Below are positions 25,807 to 37,910 of a stretch of DNA of 64,000 bases, piece after piece (the first letter of the stretch is position 1; every line of letters begins with the position of its first letter). The translations under genes were made by a program, and so were the position numbers. The notes beneath the pieces are model-generated. The model made no database searches. It was given only the letters and a program-made list of their open reading frames with translations, and was not told the DNA's origin. The stretch covers positions 69,043,350 to 69,107,349 of the forward strand of contig NC_088680.1 in the NCBI RefSeq assembly GCF_950023065.1, written 5' to 3'. The DNA is from Planococcus citri. Its lineage: Eukaryota > Arthropoda > Insecta > Hemiptera > Pseudococcidae.

Positions 25807-25999
25807 AGGTACCTATTGAAATTCAGTTCAAAAATGTTCATGATACCTATTTTGAGGATTAATTTTTAATACTTATTCATTAATTAAATATCTATATCAT
25901 ATTTTGATGAAAAAAGAAGAATATTTGATCAACTTTGATTTATATAGCAGTTTTGGGGGGGGGGGAAAAAAATATATTCTTTGTGAATTTAGTGAGAAG

Positions 26000-27470
26000 T
26001 TTCATCAATAAATTTTTTTTGCAATTTTCGCCAGAAAATAAATGTTGTAAGAAGGTTCTTTAGAATTCTGATAGAAAAGTCGAATTCTTGCAATTTGTCC
26101 AAAAAATAATAGGTACTTTACAATTGTTTGAAAAAGGAATTTTTTAGTAATTTTGGCAAAAAAAAAACAGGACTTTCAGAGACATGTGGAAAAAGCAGCG
26201 TTTCGTTTTTGACATAAAAGTAGGATTTTGAGTTTTTTGAGTAAAAAGCATAATTTTTCACAATTCTGTCAAAATTGTAAGATTCTCTGCAACTGTGGCA
26301 CAACTACAAACTTTTTGAAATTTTGATGAGAAACGAAGTTTTTTCAACAATTTTGACAAAAAAACGTAATTTTTTTGAAATTTTGACGAAGAGCAGAATT
26401 TTTGGCAATAACCTATGTTGGCAGGATGTAAGATTTTTTTTTAGCAATTCAGACATGATTGTAAGATTTTCTGCAATTGTGGCTCAAAAGCAAATTTCAG
26501 GGAATTTTGATAGAAAATCAGGATTTTTCAACATTTTGGCAGAAAAAGCATAATTTATTTTGTAATCTTGTTGAAAAAGCAGAGTTTGTTTTTTCTTGCA
26601 ATTTTGACAAAAAAGCAGAATCTGTCGGTGAATCTTGCGATGGCAGGAAAGGATTTTTTAAATTTAACGAAACAGAAAAGAACACATTTTTCCAACTTTG
26701 ATGAAAAATCAGGAATTTTTCAATAATTTTGGACTGAAAACCCTGATTTTTGTTTTTCAATTTTGACAAATAAGCAAGACTCAGCACTTTTGGTGATTTT
26801 GGCAAAAACCAGAAATTTTGCAATATTTTGACAAAAAAGCATGATTTTTTGTAAATTTTACAGAAAAGGAACACTAATAAATTTTTGAGGGAAAAGTAGG
26901 ATTTTTTTGAAATTTCGGAAGCAAAGTACGAAGCTTTGAGCAACTACAGTGAAATTTTTGTAAATCTTAAAAAACTTATTTTGGTGAAAGAGCAGGAAAT
27001 TTTTTATGTTTGGGAAGAAAAAGATGATTTTTCGCAATTTTGGGAGAGTCGAAAAATTATTGCGAATTTGGTAAAACAGCAGGATTTTTAGATTATTTTG
27101 ACAAGAAAAGAGATTTTTAACGATTTTGGCCAGACTACAAAATTTTTGGTAATTTTAGCACATAAAAGCAAACCTTTTGGTATTTTGATGCAAAAGCAGA
27201 TTTTTTTTTCAGAATTTCAGTTAATTAAATGGATTAATTTTTTTTTAATAAATTTTGGCAGAAATCCGCAATTTTTCAAAATTTTGGCAAAACTGCAAAA
27301 TTGTTTGGAAATTTTGACATAAAAGTAGAATTTTTGAAACTTTGATGGAAATGCAATATTTTTTCAGCAATGTTGGCAAAACTCCCAAATATTGGGTAAT
27401 TTCGGCACAAGAGTAGGTTTTTTGCAATTTTGGTGAAAAAACAGAGACATTTTTCAAAATTACTCGATGA
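26000..27470 (-). repeat. Degenerate 'CCAAAATT' minisatellite, cluster 4 (inverted)
   Basis: About 1.5 kb of imperfect units with 'aattttg.c.aaaaa.cag.atttttt'. Same orientation as cluster 3. The LTR unit (23837-25806) separates the two, so they may once have been one array. Confidence 0.75.
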
Positions 27471-28049
27471 ACATTTATCTACCTACTATGTTTACCTGGC
27501 TGAGTGGCTGAATGAAATGTCGAAGTAGTGGATTGCAGTATTCATAATTAAATTAGTCAATCAATAGGAGGAAAAAAAAGTACATAGCTATACCTTGATA
27601 ACGAATGAGCGAACAAAAATATAAAAATGGAGTAGAATAAATTGAAAAAGGAAGGTAGAGGCAAATCAGTTCCAGTCTCGCACACAGACAGGTGAATAGG
27701 TAGTTAGATCTTACCGAGGGGTAACCGGTATCCAGTTAATGTTCAGGTAGATATCCAGTTATTGTTTCCTGATTGGGGCATGTAACGCAGGTCGGACCTT
27801 TCACTCTTGAAACTCGAATCAAAGTGTCTGTCCCATTCCACGAATCGGTGCATAGTTCAAAGCGCTTGTGCCAATCCGGTTCCTGTTTCATAAACACGAC
27901 TTGCCCCTTTTTTTTGACATGTTTCTCTAGACAAATCATTATTAATTTGTACGTTCCCAATTTGGGTCTAGTTATTTTCAAAGCATTGAACTAAACGTGA
28001 TAAAATTGAGTGTAACTTCTCTAATCCAATTCGTGTTTGTATCTTCCAG

Positions 28050-28161
28050 GGCTTAATCTAAAGAAACATCTTTTGGACGCGATGGCCGAACGAGAGAAGC
28101 GAGATGACCGGATTCAAGCATCCGTATCTAGTTGCGTTCGAAACAACCAGCAGTGTAAAAG
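28050..28161 (+). CDS. Candidate internal exon of a plus-strand host gene
   Basis: A good acceptor (branch-like 'ctaat', pyrimidines, 'cttccag') ends at 28049 and a donor AAAG|GTATTT follows 28161. One frame is open through the 112 nt (2 nt, 36 codons, 2 nt) and reads LNLKKHLLDAMAEREKRDDR then IQASVSSCVRNNQQCK. This is a charged, helical-looking segment unlike the repeat translations around it. It ends in phase 2 with AG, and the exon at 39221 supplies the A that completes Arg. I do not recognise the protein. The upstream exon was not found. Base composition is clearly more balanced than the flanks. The call is inference from splice sites, frame and phase. Confidence 0.45.
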
Positions 28162-28259
28162 GTATTTTCTGTGAAATGCGAAAAGTAATTTTAGAATTCC
28201 AGCTGATACTCGGAGCGTGAATTTCATTAAAGTTGTGTGTTGAAATGGTCATTCATCAT

Positions 28260-29020
28260 GTGTATGTGTTTGTGTTCACGTATGTACAATTGTAGTAGGT
28301 AGGTACATGTTTCACATCCACACTCCTGTATACAGTTCCAGGTTCTCCTTTTTCTCTTTCTCCATCTCCGTGTTGCGTGTATTTCTGTTCTTTGGCCTGC
28401 TTCGCTGGTCGTCGCCCATTATAAACCCTTTAGCAAACATTCTTCAATTCGTTTTTCTTTATTGAGCGTTTCGCATTTCGTATACACATCTACACAGCTC
28501 GTGAGCTCGACTCGACGACGACGTAATACTCGTGAATATCACAACCCTACACTCGTGTTTTTCCCATTTAATGGAAACTCGAAAGACGTATAACTACGTA
28601 GAAAAAAACCTCATCTTTGAACCAATTAAACGCCGGAAATTTACCAGAAAGGTTCGTTGCGAGGTTTTTTTCGCTCTTTTTCCCGACAGTTTATGTACAT
28701 ACATTATTTTTACATACTCTTCCCTCCTCCTACCTCCGTCTTCTACTCCTTGTCCTTCTGTGCCACTGCCACCAACTTTGTGTACGTAACGAAGCTAAAT
28801 CTTGTTCGAAGCGTATAAATGAAATGGTTTCGTAAATTGAGTAAGCTATGAGGGATGGGAATGGGAGAGATGGATTTGTCATTTTCTCAGGTCTCTTTTT
28901 TTTACCCAGATTGTGTGAGGTTGTTTTGCCTTTATGTAGTGGGATGATTCGGTGGCTATAATGTTGAGATGATTTCGAAGTCTTTCTATAGTATTTTGTT
29001 TTCCTGGTATTTTTGCTTTT
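28260..29020. other. Non-genic stretch, likely intronic
   Basis: Balanced composition to about 28800 with GTAGGTAGGTAC repeats (28293-28303) and CGACGACGACG (28511-28521), then AT-rich. If the two exons at 28050 and 39221 belong to one gene, this is intron. Confidence 0.3.
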
Positions 29021-29039
29021 GGTGTAGATTTTGAAGGTT

Positions 29040-29940
29040 TTTTTTGACGATTTGTGTGTTCAAAAAAGTTGTATTTTCTGGCTAAAATTGCCTAAATTTA
29101 GTGTTTTTACAAAAATGGCAAAAAATTGTTTTTTTTCTTGTTTTTTTTTCATCTAAATAAGTCGTTGAAAAATTTTCTTTTTTGTCACAACTGCAAAAAA
29201 TCGTGCTTTTCAACCACAAATCGCTAAAAAAATCTATTATTCTTTCAAATTTACCTATAAAATTGTTTTTTACTCAAACTTGTAAAAAATCTATTCTTGT
29301 AAAATCATGCGTTTTTTTTTAGCAGAATTGAAAACAATTTTCTTTTTTTGTATGAATTGACAAAGCTGTAAAAATCTCCCTGTTTTGTCGAAATAATTTG
29401 CATTTTTTACCAAATTTTTAAAATATTTTTTTTTGCAAAAATTTCAGGATTTTTTTGTTCAAGCTGCAACTGCTGTTTTTGCAAAATCACATTTTTTTTC
29501 TTTTTTTTTTTGCTAAAATTATCTACTAAAAAATGTGGCAGTTTTCTGGAAAAATTATAAAAAATTTTCATTTCTGCCACAGTTTCAAAAAATTGCGTAT
29601 TCCCGCCAAAATTTTTGAAAAAATTGTATTTTTTGCCAAAATTGAAGAAGAAAAAAACACTTTTTGAACAAAATCAAAAGAACTACCCTTTTTTATGCAT
29701 AATCACACAAAATCTTACGTGTCTTCTCTTCACCAAAATTACAAAAAAAGAAAAAAAAACTGATTTCTCCCGAAATTATGAAGAAGATTCACGTTTTTTT
29801 GCCAAAATTAAGTGCAATGTTTTTCTGAGAAAACTGCAACAAGTCCTGCTATTTCTACCAAAATCTCAAAAAAATCTTGTCTTTGCCAAAAATTGTAATT
29901 AAAAGTGCATTTTTCGATTTTTGGTGAATTTTTGAAAATT
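29040..29940 (+). repeat. Degenerate 'CCAAAATT' minisatellite, cluster 5
   Basis: About 0.9 kb of imperfect units in plus orientation ('tttttgccaaaatt', '.accaaaatt.caaaaa'). Interspersed T runs. No gene. Confidence 0.7.
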
Positions 29941-30023
29941 GAATTTGAGCCAAAAATAAGAAAAAAAATTACCATACTGACCTAGAAAGTTGAAATTTGG
30001 GATATGGCCTGTTTTCGATTTAA

Positions 30024-32030
30024 TCTGGCATATCACAATAGGAGTAATTGCACCCCCCCCCCGCCGATCTTCCAGAACAATTTTTTTCTTAAAGGGGACA
30101 TCCTAAGGAACATTTTAAAGCAAACTTGCCCCATAAAAGTTGGCCTTACTTACAAAATGGCGGCCATTTTGATCGACAGGTCAGCTGAAATTGCAGATTT
30201 TGAGCTAGATCGAAAGATCATGCAAAAATTTATCACCTGTCAAAATTTCATGCGCTAAAGTGCGTTTTTCGATTTTTGGTGAATTTTTAAATATCGAATT
30301 TAGGCCAAAAATGGGGGAAAAAATCAAAATTTTACCAAATTGACCAAGAAAGCTGAAATTTGGGATATACTCTATTTTCGACATGCCAAATCGATTGAAA
30401 ACGGTTTCAACCCCGTTTTGAGCAGTTCTGGCGCCTCCAGCAGATTTTTGAAACTTGAAATTCCCACAAAATTTCAACAAATTGGAGTTGTAAAGCTGAA
30501 ATTTATTCTAAAAACTAATTTCAATGCGCTACGAAGTACTGCAGGTGAATTTCAAGTCGTTTTGGAGCCTCCAGCGACGTTTTGAAAATTCCTGAAGCCT
30601 CCAGCAGATTTTTGAAACTTTAAATTTTCACAAAATTTCATCAAAATGAAGATGGAAAGCTGACATTTACTCTACACTCCAATTTTAACACCCTCGGAAG
30701 ACGACTTTAGGTGGGTTCAAGTAATTTTAGGGCCACCAGCGACTTTTTTTGAAAATTACTGGAGCCTCTAGCAGATTTTTGGAACTTTAAATTTTCACAA
30801 AATTTCATCAAATGGAGATGGAAAGCTGAAGTTTATTCCACACTTCAATTTTAACACCCTCTGAGACGATTTCTGGTGGGTTCAAGTCATTTTAGGGCCT
30901 CCAGCGACTTTTTTGAAAATTACTGGAGCCTCCAGTAGATTTTTGAAACTTGAAATTTCCCCAACATTAATTTATCAAATGGAGTTTGCAAGCTGAAATT
31001 TACTTCGCAGACTACATGGTGGTTTCAAATGGTTTTGAAGCTTCCAGCTACTTTTAGGAAATTTCAATTTTCCAAAAAAACGTCATACAACCTTTCAAAA
31101 AGTTGCTGGAGGCTCCAAAAAGACTTGAAATTCACCAGCATTCAACTTCGTAGCATATTGAAATTAGTGTGCAGAATGAATTTCGACTCTCCAACTTGGT
31201 TTGATAACATTTTGGGGAAATTTCAAATTTCAAAAATCTACTGGAGGCTCCAGTAATTTTCAAAAAAGTCGTTGAAGGCTCTAAAATGACTTGAAATCCA
31301 CCAGAATTCGTTTTCAGAGGGTGTTAAAATTGGAGTGTGGAGTAAATGTCAGCTTTCCATCTCTATTTGATGAAATTTTGTGAAAATTTAAAGTTTCAAA
31401 AATCTGCTGGAGGCTTCAGGAATTTTCAAAAAGTCGCTGGAGGCTCCAAAACAACTTGAAATTCACCTGCAGTACTTCGTAGCGTATTGAAACTAGTTTT
31501 TAGAATGAATTTTTGCTTTACAACTCCAATTTGATGGAATTTTGTGGGAATTTCGAGATTCAAAAATCTGCTGGAGGCTCCAGAACTGCTCAAAACGGGT
31601 TGAAACCGTTTCCAGTCGATTTGGCATGTCGAAAATAGGATATATCCCAAATTTCAGCTTTCTTGGTCAATTTGGTAAAATTTTGATTTTTTCCCTCATT
31701 TTTGGCCTAAATTCGATTTTCAAAAATTCACCAAAAATCGAAAAACGCACTTTATATAGCACTTGAAATTTTGACAGGTGATAAAATTTTGCATGATCTT
31801 TCGATCTACCTTTGTAAAGTTTGAAAAATTTTGTGCAAGTCCTATGTTAAAACGCAAAATCTGCGATTTCGGCTGACCTGTCAATCAAAATGGCCGCCAT
31901 TTTGTAAGTAAGGCCAACTTTTTTTTTGGCAACTTTGCATTAAAATGTTCCTTAGGATGTCCCCTTTAAGAAAAATGTTGTCCCGGTGGATCGGCGGGGG
32001 GTTGCAATTACTCCTATTGTCATATGCCGG
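30024..32030. mobile_element. Foldback element with tandem-repeat arms
   Basis: A 2-kb inverted repeat centred near 31025. The outer ends 'ggcatatcacaataggagta' (30026) and 'tactcctattgtcatatgcc' (ending about 32028) are mirrored, followed inward by 'taaaggggacatcctaagga' (30091) and 'tccttaggatgtccccttta' (31949), and 'aaaatggcggccattttgat' (30155) mirrored near 31890. Each arm contains tandem units of about 163 bp starting 'gcctccagcagatttttgaaa' (near 30437, 30598, 30763, 30926). Long inverted arms made of tandem repeats recall Drosophila Foldback elements. No transposase is present. Confidence 0.65.
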
Positions 32031-32790
32031 ACTATCATCTGTGTGGTGAAATTTTATGGAAATTTTCGAGAATTGAAAAATCTGCTGGAGGCTCCAGTAA
32101 TTTCTGAAAGGTTGCTGGAGGCTCCAAAACGACTTGAAATCTACCTACAGTCGACTTCATATACCGTATTGAAATCAGTTTATGGAATGAATTTCGGCTT
32201 TCTAACTGTCTTTTGATGAAATATTGTGAAAATTTCAAGTTTAAAAAGTAAACTGGAAGCTCAAAGAATTTTCAGAAGGTCGCTGGAGACTCCAAAATGA
32301 CATACAATTATCAATAGTCGACTTAATAGCGTGTTTAATTTGAAGTGCAGCGAGAATTCCAGATTTCCAATTTCATTTGATGAGATTTTGTGGGAATTTC
32401 AAGTTTCAAAAATCCGCTGGAGGCTCCAAAACTGCTCAAAATGGGTTGAAACAGTTTCCAATCGAGTTGTCAAGTCGAAAATAGGGATTATTCCAAATTT
32501 CAGCTTTTCAGATCTATTTGGTAAAATTTTGATTTTTTTCGCATTTTTGGCTCATTTAATTTGATTTTTAAAAATTCACCAAAAATCGAAAAATTCACTT
32601 TAGCGCTTGAAATTTTGGCTGGTGATGTATTTTTGCTTGCTCTTTTGATCTAGCATCGTCCAATTGAAAAAATTTCGTACGAGTCCTATGTTGGAATTGG
32701 AAAGCAAAATCTGCGATTTCGGATGACCTATCGATCAAAATGGTCGCCATTTTGTTAGTAAGATCAACGTTTTTTCTGGAAATATCATTA
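32031..32790 (-). repeat. Additional arm of the foldback family
   Basis: Repeats the right-arm sequence in the same orientation: 'ctgctggaggctccagtaat' units, then the terminal part with 'caaaatggtcgccattttgt' near 32738. It directly follows the right arm of the 30024-32030 element, so the locus has one left and two right arms. Confidence 0.6.
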
Positions 32791-32799
32791 TTAACATAT

Positions 32800-33560
32800 T
32801 GAGCTTTTTAAAGTTTTCATCATCGTAAACGACACAGATTTGTGATAGATATAGCAATCATGCAATATAGGTACAGAAAACACGAAGGACGAAGTGTAGA
32901 GAAGGAAACTTGCAAGTTGGGAATTTTGTCGTCGTTCATTATTTTATACGAGTAACAGAAATGTTGGAAAATGGTGTCTGTTTCCAACATATGTTACGTT
33001 CAAACTCTGGCATCCGGTAAAACTTTGTTTGCACAACGATCTGAGGCCATTCGAGCAATGGTGCTGGTTGGTGTTTTGGTTGTAAAATAATAGTTGAGAT
33101 GAAGACACTCTCCTCCTCCTCCTCCCCCTACTCACACTCCAACACGAGTAGATAAATTACAAGGCCTGAATCATCACAATGTACTCGTAGGTATGTGTGA
33201 CATAACACACAGCCATACTCGTACCTACTTCTCATGATAGATGTGCATCCTATACTTGTAGTTGTACCCTACATCTTATCAAAGCTTTACACACCAAAGC
33301 TAAACATATTAGGTGCATTTATAATAGTAGAAGAAGATTTCATCAGATCGATAAAGGGGTATCTCTATATAGCTATCTACGAACATATCATTTAAAAGTT
33401 CTTTCAGAAAGAAGATACAGGGTGTTCCAGAATAACCTTTCACATTTGTTTTTCTTATTACTCTGAGAGAAAAATGTTTACAAAAATTCTTTTACAACCA
33501 AAATGAAGTAGAAACATGCCGTTTTTAGACCGTATATTTGAGTTTCCATTAAAAATTAAG
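32800..33560. other. Non-genic stretch
   Basis: AT-rich with CTCCTC triplets (33108-33125). Nothing supported as a gene. Confidence 0.3.
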
Positions 33561-33564
33561 TTTT

Positions 33565-34011
33565 TACGTTCACACACACACACACGCACTCACTCACGTA
33601 AACACGATGGAAGGTAGAGAGGGTCGAGGTAAAGGTCTACGAATCGTACATAAGAGAAGCCGCGATTTTCGGGTACTATAAGACCGAGTAAGCAGTAAGC
33701 ACCGATGGACGAAGACAAGTAGGTGGGTGCGCCGCGCCGCATCGTCCTAGTTAAGGGGTCATTTATTATTCAAGCTATTCGCTATATGTGTATACACGAA
33801 AGCAGCAGCGGTGGCGGTGGCGATGCAGCTGTATAGTGGAAAATGAGAGGGTAAGAGTATACACACATACAACACGTACACGTACGCAAAATATATGTAT
33901 AGAGAAATATGGTGGCCGGAGCCGGAGTCGGAGTCGAATCTGAAACCGAAGGAGACGACGTCGACGACGCTGGCAGCACACTCTCCAATCCTTCGCCTTC
34001 CCAAAATACGA

Positions 34012-34042
<31 letters not shown>

Positions 34043-34620
34043 CACCAACGTATATTGTAAATAGGTATAAAGCGAGAGCTACTCGCTGTGCGATACACAA
34101 AGAGAAAAAGCCAACTCCACCGCCTCACAGCATCGTCGTGCAAACCATTTTCAACTTTTCTTCTAATCTTCTCTTACATGTCCGCTCTCTCTTAAGGACC
34201 AACACACGAACCGCCGTTAGTAATTTAAAGTTTTAACCGCACACCAAGCACGCCCACAGTACCCCTCGCACCCCCGCCTGCTCGCGGTGCTTTTTCCTAA
34301 AGCAAAAGTCGTACTTTATGTCTCGCTTTTTCTCTTATTAAGTCCCCGATCCGGCTCTCTCGCTATGGCAATCTCGCCTTCGCTGCCAACGAGCCCTGGC
34401 ATGGCCCCGCCGCCATCGCCATCGCCAACCGACTCGAAAAACTTTCGGGGCCAAATTAAAAACACTTTTTTATTTATCGGCGCGTCGCCGAGCAGTTTTA
34501 AATTAGTTTTAGGGATTTTCTTCTGTGCGGTGTGTTCGTCTTTGTCGTTTTTCACCTTGTTTTTTTCTTCTCCTCTCGTCTCCCTTCCCAACCTATTTCT
34601 GCTCCTTTGAGTTATATTTT
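33565..34620. other. GC-richer block with (CA)n and CGCCAT repeats
   Basis: Contains (CA)n at 33571-33585 and 34013-34039, 'gcgccgcgccgc' at 33729-33740, and CGCCATCGCCATCGCC at 34407-34425. Several overlapping open frames on both strands (for example from an ATG at 34365: MAISPSLPTSPGM) are low-complexity and lack domains. The pattern resembles blocks at 8100 and 21980. Probably conserved non-coding or untranslated sequence. Confidence 0.35.
34013..34039. repeat. (CA)n microsatellite
   Basis: Uninterrupted AC/CA dinucleotides of about 27 bp. Confidence 0.9.
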
Positions 34621-35640
34621 GTCCTTCTTTCGTTATTGTATTCTGCGTGTACGACTACTGGTTTCTTTTGGCGGAAAAAATTGTATCGGGATGTTGGTGA
34701 GAAAAAAATACTACTAGGTGCCAAAAAGTATTTTTTGTGACTGAGAAAGTTTGAGAATTTTTTTTGTTCTGGGGTCTTTTTTTTCTGTTCTTCTTCTCCT
34801 CGCTCCATTCATGCAATCTTTACATGTTTTTTAAAAAAGCATTTGTACTAGATTTTTTGTTACTTGATCAGGGTGTCTTCTGTCTAATAATTCGGAGTAA
34901 TAATTTTCCAGCTGACTTTTCTCAATTTTCTTATACGATTTTTTCCAATTTTCTATAATATTCAAGGTACTATCTGGACACAAAATAGCCACTAGAGGGG
35001 AAAATGTACGATGAGGTGGTAGGGGAAATCGCCCCTACTTGCTGAAATTAGGATCTTAAGACAGACTGAAAAGGAAGAGGGCCGAGTTGAAAGATTTGAA
35101 AATTTAAAAAATCATTATTTCAGTATTTTTCGGGCATTTTGGCATCACACTGACTATTTTAAGCCGACGAAATACACGAAAAGTAAAATTCATAGAGTAA
35201 TTTTAACCTAGCCGAAGCTCATTTGAGATGCTCTAAAATTTAGAAAAACAACCAAAATTAGCATAATTTGTTTTTTTTTTCAATCAAAAAATGAAAATGT
35301 TGATGAAAATTCTAGAAGTGGATGCTCTCTTGGGAGTCATAGTGCAGGGTACTTCAAATTCTAAATAATTTTGAACTAATTTTTATGTACTTTTCAACTA
35401 ATTTTGAAATCGTTTGATGAAATATGTACATTTATGGGTAGCTTTAGCCACAATTGTGGCGATGCGGTAGGATGTTGAATCTGGGCTCCCCAAAGTCAAA
35501 GTACAAGTAGGTAGGGTAAACATCACATTTTTGCTCATTTTTGTATTTTTTTTCTTTTTTAAAAAAAAATTGGGGAGCAATGAAGCATATAGGGGTCATC
35601 AAAATTTTTGAACCGGACACATTGGAATCGAAAAAGGACC
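34621..35640. other. Non-genic AT-rich stretch
   Basis: T-rich and A-rich runs with no long meaningful frame. Nothing recognised. Confidence 0.3.
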
Positions 35641-35646
35641 CCAAAA

Positions 35647-37910
35647 TGTACCATCAGCCAATATTTTAAGTTCTGAAATTCACTTTTAGATTTTTGGCAA
35701 ATTTTTAAAAATTCTTTTTTGGCACAAAAATTTGAAAAAAGTCAAATTTTCATCAAATTGAGCTATAAAGCTGAAATTTGGTTTATACCCTATTTTTGAC
35801 CTCCCGAGTCGACTGGTGATGGTTTCGAACCGTTCTGGAGCCTCGAACGGATTTTTAGTTTCTCCAGTTTTCGAAAAAACACTGTAAACAGGGTGAAAAT
35901 GAAATTCAGCACCTATAAACTCAGATTTACCATATTTGCGATCTTTTCGATAGATTCAGGCACGTATTATAAAATTCTTTTTGTGTCGGTTCAAATTCAA
36001 AATTTTCGCCAGTGCTTAAGTATTTTTGAGAGAAATGAAGAAATCATCTATTTTTCTACAATCAATAAATTGAACCCCGAAATCGAGTCATGTTCGATTT
36101 TCGATTTCATGTGATCGATTATTTTCAAAGCGATTAAAATTCAGTTTTAGCCACAAAAGTAAATTTCGTGAAATATTAATTTATAGGCTCGAAATCGAAA
36201 ATGTACTTCTAAAAAAAAAAAAAAAATCGATCCCTATGTAGAAAATCGATTAATTAAACACCTGAAATCGATTCATTTTCGATTTTCGATGTGATATTAT
36301 GATCGATCGTGTTCGAAATGAAAATTCAATTTTGAACTCAAAATAGACTTCTTGATCAAAAATCGACTGATCGAAACCAAAATCGATTAAGATCGATCGT
36401 TATCGAGTATCGATTAATCGTATCCAAAAAATAGTTTCTGTTTCCATTTTATAAGGTATTTTTGAGACCTTATCCAAATCAAAAATCGATTAATCGAATT
36501 CTAAAATCGATTGATTGAATTCTAAAATCGATTAGGGTAAAGTCACCAGTAGTTGACATGATCCAGTAGTTGACACTTACGTCACAAAAATCGCCATTTT
36601 GGTGTCCCTGTGTGATTATTGAAAACACTGATTGCACTAAAAATTAATTCATACCTCGCTTATTATTGGCCGTGAGTTAGGTGATGATTATCAGTCATAC
36701 TTTTTGCGTTTTATCAACTTTTATTTTCACCACGAAAATTTTGCGAATTTTTTTTGCTGAATTTTAATGGTAAGTGTTTTACAATTATTTTTCTATATCC
36801 AACAATTTTGAACATTTTGAGATGGTTATTAATGTTATTATACCATTTGAAAGCTAATGAGATACACTTTCTTTCTAACTACTTTTGATTGATTCATAAT
36901 CACATTTTCATGCTCGATAAGCCGGGTGTCAATTACTGGCGCTAAAAAATGAAAAATTCCAATAATTGACACCATATAAAAAGATGTATTTTCTAATGTT
37001 TTTTCACCATTATTTTACCGATTTATTCAAAATAGTCTGATTAAAGTACGAGATGAATATTCAAGAAGCGATAAGTGCTGTAAAGTGAATTAGAAATTAC
37101 ATCTATTTACATGGCGTAAATTATTGGAATTTTTCACATTCTTGAAAATGTGATTCTGATTCAATCAAAAGCAGTTAGAAAGAAAGTGTATCGCATTAGC
37201 TTTCAAATGGTATAATAACAACCTCAAAATGTTGAAAATTTTTGGATGAAAATTGTAAAATACATTGTCAACTACTGGGGTGTCAATTATTGGAATGTCG
37301 TGTCAATTACTGGGGTTTTTTGGACACTTTTTGAAATGATCATAAAAATCTCAAAAATCCACTTACGAATGTGAAACACAAATCAAAATGTAAGGAAAAC
37401 TGTGTTCTTTTAGATGTACTTACCAAAGTTTTCAAAAAAATATCAACTTGAGCTATAGATTGTTTTTTATCAAAAAGTATCAAAAATCTGTTCAACTACT
37501 GGCGACTTTACCCTAATCGAATTCTGAAATCGATTCATTTTTTAATTTTGATCCCCTACGATCAATTATTATACTCGAATGATCTAAAATCAAAAATCAT
37601 TTTCTAACATCGATCCATTGAGTCCCAAAAATCGATTCATTTTCGATTTTCGATCTCATATGATCGATTATTTTCAATATGAAAATTCAATTTTAGCCAC
37701 AAAAATAGACCTTGAGAAGCGTGAATGAAAAAAGTTGAAGATTTCATGTCATCAATCTACTCCGGAGGTCAAAAATAGGATATAAACTAAATTTCAACTT
37801 TCCAGGTCAGTTTGATAAAATTTTAATTTTTTCCATTTTTGGCCCAAATTTGAATTTTAAAAAATTCGCCAGTGATTATCAGCACCTGAAATTTTGGCTG
37901 ATGGTACCTA
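35647..37910. mobile_element. Foldback-like element enclosing TCGATT satellite
   Basis: The mirrored ends 'gtaccatcagccaatatttt' (35648) and 'aaattttggctgatggtac' (ending 37907) are followed inward by mirrored 'aagctgaaatttgg.ttata.cc' (35780) and 'ggatataaactaaatttcaactt' (37780). The arm sequence is related to the 30024-32030 element. Between the arms lie TCGATT-type satellite units (36040-36532 and 37516-37700), split by the MITE 36535-37513. Confidence 0.6.
36533..37515. mobile_element. MITE with GGGTAAAGTC termini inside satellite, TA duplication
   Basis: Termini GGGTAAAGTCACCAGTAGTTG (36535) and the mirrored CAACTACTGGCGACTTTACCC (ending 37513), with TA on both sides (36533-36534, 37514-37515). 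Inner inverted blocks pair around 'taccatttgaaagctaatg' (36841) and 'gctttcaaatggtat' (37199). The word 'gtcaa(c/t)tactgg' recurs at both ends. No transposase frame, 979 bp. Confidence 0.8.

Larger units (their letters stand above)
23833..25810 (-). mobile_element. Rearranged LTR element: palindromic LTR pair plus third LTR
   Basis: The unit 23837-25806 is flanked by the 4-bp direct repeat AGGT (23833-23836, 25807-25810). Its outer ends are TGTAAAGAC… and …CCCTTTACA. It contains LTR A (minus orientation, truncated), LTR B (plus orientation, truncated), a 26-bp primer-binding-like segment and LTR C (minus orientation, full). A and B form a near-perfect palindrome with 564-bp arms and a 51-bp loop. 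No gag or pol remains. The flanking duplication says the unit sits as one insertion; the inverted middle suggests self-integration or template switching before or during insertion. Confidence 0.8.

Noticed and set aside
27736..27994. Open frames on both strands (81 and 73 codons)
   Set aside because: Both strands are open over the same bases; neither has clear splice sites on both sides or a recognisable domain. It could hide an exon, but I cannot say which strand.
33759..34236. Overlapping open frames of 86-113 codons on both strands
   Set aside because: They depend on (CA)n and CGCCAT repeats giving VCVCVC or THTHTH strings; no conserved domain and frames compete on both strands.
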